DNA of 14,802 nt from Gemmatimonadales bacterium UBA1120 (GTDB lineage: Bacteria > Gemmatimonadota > Gemmatimonadetes > Longimicrobiales > Gaopeijiaceae), in contig DCAZ01000021.1 in the NCBI GenBank assembly GCA_002313925.1, forward strand, positions 7,119-21,920. Reading direction: 5' to 3'. Below are positions 12,925-14,802 of this stretch, piece by piece. Both the position numbers and the translations under genes were made by a program. A model generated the notes under the pieces. That model saw only the letters and a program-made list of their open reading frames with translations, ran no database searches and was not told where the DNA came from. Every line of letters begins with the position of its first letter. Positions within the stretch are counted from its first letter, which is position 1.

Positions 12925-14441
12925 CAATTGTCTCCCCTTCGAAGTACACGCCCTGGTCGATTGCCAGTAACCCCTTCCTCGCTGTAAACACGAGCCCCGT
13001 TCACCCAAACTCCAACGACACCTACAGACGTTAAATTGGGCTCATCTGGTGTGGCCCGGTCTAGAACCGTCTCGGCATCGAAAAGCACGAGGTCGGCGAA
13101 ATAACCTTCTCTAATCTCACCTCTCTCCGAGAGTCCAGTATTTTCTGCCGCTAATGAACTCATCTTTCGGATAGCAGACTCAAGCGATAGCTCCCCACGC
13201 TCACGCACGTGTCGGCCCAGTACGCGGGTAAAGCTCCCGTAGCCCCGTGGATGCCGACCATTCAGGCCTCCATCACTTGAGACATTCGTATAGGGCCAGG
13301 AAAGAAGCTCGGCTATATCGGTCTCCGTCATGCTCCTCGCTATGATGCTCTCACGACCATCGCTGGCATCGGCTTCAGCAATCAACTCTAGGTAGACAGT
13401 GACTGCATCTTTACCACGAAGCTCTGCGATCTCAGCCAGTGACATCCCGACATAAGAAGGATCGGCCCCAAACGCCGCGATAAACATCCCCTCCGGGGGC
13501 GCGAGTTCTTCAAGTGCGAACGTGGCAGCCTCTCGCGTGAACTCTCGACCAGGGAAAAGAACCGTCATGGTTGACTGCCAAAACTCGTACGGATAGACGT
13601 CTGCTGTGACATTGATGCCTTCCTCTCTGGCTGCGTCGAGCATAGAAAGCACCCTGCCTGTTTCTCCCCACAAGCTCTTCATCGCAAGCTTCATATGTGA
13701 GACCTGCACCGGGATACCCGTCTCCCGACCGATGTGCAGGAGTTCTTCCAGAGCTGGAAAGAATGCCCGGTCCTCGCTTCGCATGTGGCTGATGTAGCGT
13801 CCCCCAACAGAAGCAGCGATACGGGCTAGCTCCACGACTTCATCTGTACTCGAGTAGATGCCCGGGTCGTACTCGAGACCGGTGGATAGCCCGAGCGCTC
13901 CTGATTGGAGCTCACTCTCGAGCAGTACCTTCATTTCATCAATTTCTTCCGGGGTGGCTTCGCGCCGAAAATCATCGCCCATCACCCTTCTGCGAATAGA
14001 GTTGTGTCCCGCGTACGCAGCCACATTCACGGCGACGGTTGCTGTTTCCATCCTGGTAAAAAAGTCGGAGAGAGGAACCGGTGAGCCACCATCCTGACCC
14101 GCGATGATTGTGGTAATCCCCTGGCTGACAGCTGCAAGCGCACCGCCTTCTTCGAGTCCACCATCATGGTGGCTATGTGTATCGATGAAGCCAGGTGCTA
14201 GCACCAAATTGGTCGCGTCGATCTCGGTCTCCGCATCCGTTGGTGTCAAATCTCCAATCTCCAGAATACGATCACCGCGAACACGCACGTCGGCCATCCG
14301 CCCAGGCTCACCCGTCCCATCGACCAGATATGCATTCGTGAAGATCAGATCAGAGGATACGCTTCCAGGCTGTGTGTCACATCCGCTTAGAAGCGTGAGC
14401 ACACAGATACATATAATAGGCACCAAACCCAGTCTCTTCAT
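12924..14441 (-). CDS. N-acyl-D-amino-acid deacylase (D-aminoacylase) family lipoprotein
   Basis: Amidohydrolase-superfamily enzyme of 505 residues, predicted to release D-amino acids from N-acyl or N-terminally blocked substrates. The N-terminus is a lipoprotein signal ending in LLSGC (Cys21), with Asp at +2; in E. coli Asp+2 holds lipoproteins in the inner membrane, but this is untested in other lineages. Metal-site motifs are PGFIDTHSHHD (His89, His91), ISHMRSED (His219), VSHMK (His249) and SSDGG (Asp390), in the order and spacing of D-aminoacylase. The NCG motif with the metal-bridging Cys of classical D-aminoacylases is QDG here (Asp117), so it belongs to a variant subfamily. It starts 12 bp after the upstream gene and overlaps the serine hydrolase start by one base, so the three form one operon. 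A related peptidase or hydantoinase-like role remains possible. Confidence 0.88.
   Translation of the reverse strand: MKRLGLVPIICICVLTLLSGCDTQPGSVSSDLIFTNAYLVDGTGEPGRMADVRVRGDRILEIGDLTPTDAETEIDATNLVLAPGFIDTHSHHDGGLEEGGALAAVSQGITTIIAGQDGGSPVPLSDFFTRMETATVAVNVAAYAGHNSIRRRVMGDDFRREATPEEIDEMKVLLESELQSGALGLSTGLEYDPGIYSSTDEVVELARIAASVGGRYISHMRSEDRAFFPALEELLHIGRETGIPVQVSHMKLAMKSLWGETGRVLSMLDAAREEGINVTADVYPYEFWQSTMTVLFPGREFTREAATFALEELAPPEGMFIAAFGADPSYVGMSLAEIAELRGKDAVTVYLELIAEADASDGRESIIARSMTETDIAELLSWPYTNVSSDGGLNGRHPRGYGSFTRVLGRHVRERGELSLESAIRKMSSLAAENTGLSERGEIREGYFADLVLFDAETVLDRATPDEPNLTSVGVVGVWVNGARVYSEEGVTGNRPGRVLRRGDN
12932..12937 (-). promoter_or_regulatory. Ribosome-binding site that fixes the serine hydrolase start
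   Basis: GGGGAG on the minus strand lies seven bases before the ATG at 12924-12922, inside the last codons of the D-aminoacylase-like gene. This supports the short form over the open frame that extends to 13008, whose first 28 residues are simply upstream-gene sequence read in another frame. Confidence 0.75.
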
Positions 14442-14453
14442 GTGGCGGTCTTC

Positions 14454-14802
14454 CTAGGAGGGCTGCTCGGTGAATAGCTGAAACATCTTAAATCCATTTT
14501 TCATGAACTCTGGAATGTCTTCTGGTTCGATGAGCTTTCTTGCCCGATAAAAGCACAGGTGAGAGGAGAGGCCCTCGACACAGATCTTATCTTGGCCAGC
14601 GAAGAAAGCCAGAACTTCATCCGTGAACAGTGCGCGCACCCTTTCGTTAGCTTCTTTCTCCGCTGCATCTCCGGCCTTAAGCAGATACTTCTCTGAAAAG
14701 CGAACAGCCGTATTGTCCGACTCGAAGTCGATGTCTCCAGTGATCCAATCACCCCCTAGCTTTTTAAAGAAAGATTCCGGACACAGCTGGAATTTCGGAA
14801 GA
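14454..14802 (-). CDS. C-terminal part of an unidentified protein (5' end beyond window)
   Basis: The minus-strand frame is open from the window edge (first whole codon at 14801-14799) to TAG at 14456-14454, giving 116 visible residues. An internal GTG at 14639 is probably not the start, because the upstream residues look equally protein-like (about 54 of them, for instance FKKLGGDWITGDIDFESDN and RFSEKYLLKAGDAAEKEANER). The fragment is acidic-to-neutral and mostly helical, with a few Cys and no transmembrane segment in view; I do not recognise the family. Its stop is 12 bp before the D-aminoacylase-like ATG, so it is very likely the upstream member of that operon. Confidence 0.7.
   Translation of the reverse strand, partial: LPKFQLCPESFFKKLGGDWITGDIDFESDNTAVRFSEKYLLKAGDAAEKEANERVRALFTDEVLAFFAGQDKICVEGLSSHLCFYRARKLIEPEDIPEFMKNGFKMFQLFTEQPS

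Noticed and set aside
12925..13008. 28-residue N-terminal extension of the serine hydrolase
   Set aside because: It precedes the signal peptide, overlaps the D-aminoacylase-like gene, and is excluded by the well-placed GGGGAG before the ATG at 12924.

Overview
The window (14.8 kb) looks like ordinary chromosome from a Gram-negative (diderm), heterotrophic bacterium. The evidence is a DUF5916-type outer-membrane barrel protein, several Sec-exported or lipoprotein-type periplasmic proteins, and a Rho factor with a long Arg-rich N-terminal extension. Gemmatimonadota or a similar environmental lineage would fit this gene mix, but there is no rRNA or other phylogenetic marker here, so the assignment is an inference. 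I see no tRNA, rRNA, CRISPR array, insertion sequence or phage gene.

Layout. Positions 1-4220 (+): the 3' part of a DUF5916 protein, a class I PLP aminotransferase of the kynurenine/glutamine aminotransferase type, and a coupled pair of small membrane-associated proteins (a zinc-ribbon membrane protein and an anchored SRPBCC protein). Positions 4195-5679 (-): rho, whose 3' end overlaps the 3' end of the SRPBCC gene by 26 bp. Positions 5680-6115: a 436-bp divergent intergenic region rich in dyads. It holds a possible attenuator-like rho leader, an 18/20 palindrome and an extended -10 promoter. Positions 6116-7390 (+): a secreted Trp-rich, then Pro/Arg/Ser-rich, protein of unknown function. Positions 7397-8635 (-) and 8687-10060 (+): divergent hutI and hutF. 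Positions 10171-11499 (+): an exported Met-rich DUF6263-like protein and an ABM-fold monooxygenase-like protein. Positions 11515-14802 (-): a tightly packed operon with the C-terminus of an unknown protein, an N-acyl-D-amino-acid deacylase-like lipoprotein, and a beta-lactamase-fold serine hydrolase.

How the genes fit together. HutI and HutF are consecutive enzymes in the histidine degradation branch that passes through N-formylglutamate: imidazolonepropionate to formiminoglutamate to formylglutamate plus ammonia. HutH, HutU and HutG must lie elsewhere. The 11515-14802 operon plausibly handles D-amino-acid-containing peptides or N-acyl-amino acids outside the cytoplasm. The general theme is amino-acid and peptide catabolism around a housekeeping gene (rho).

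The most distinctive features are the rho leader, the Rho N-terminus (which seems to lack the usual Rho_N helical domain), and the Trp-rich secreted protein. I found no convincing, fully new multi-gene system.
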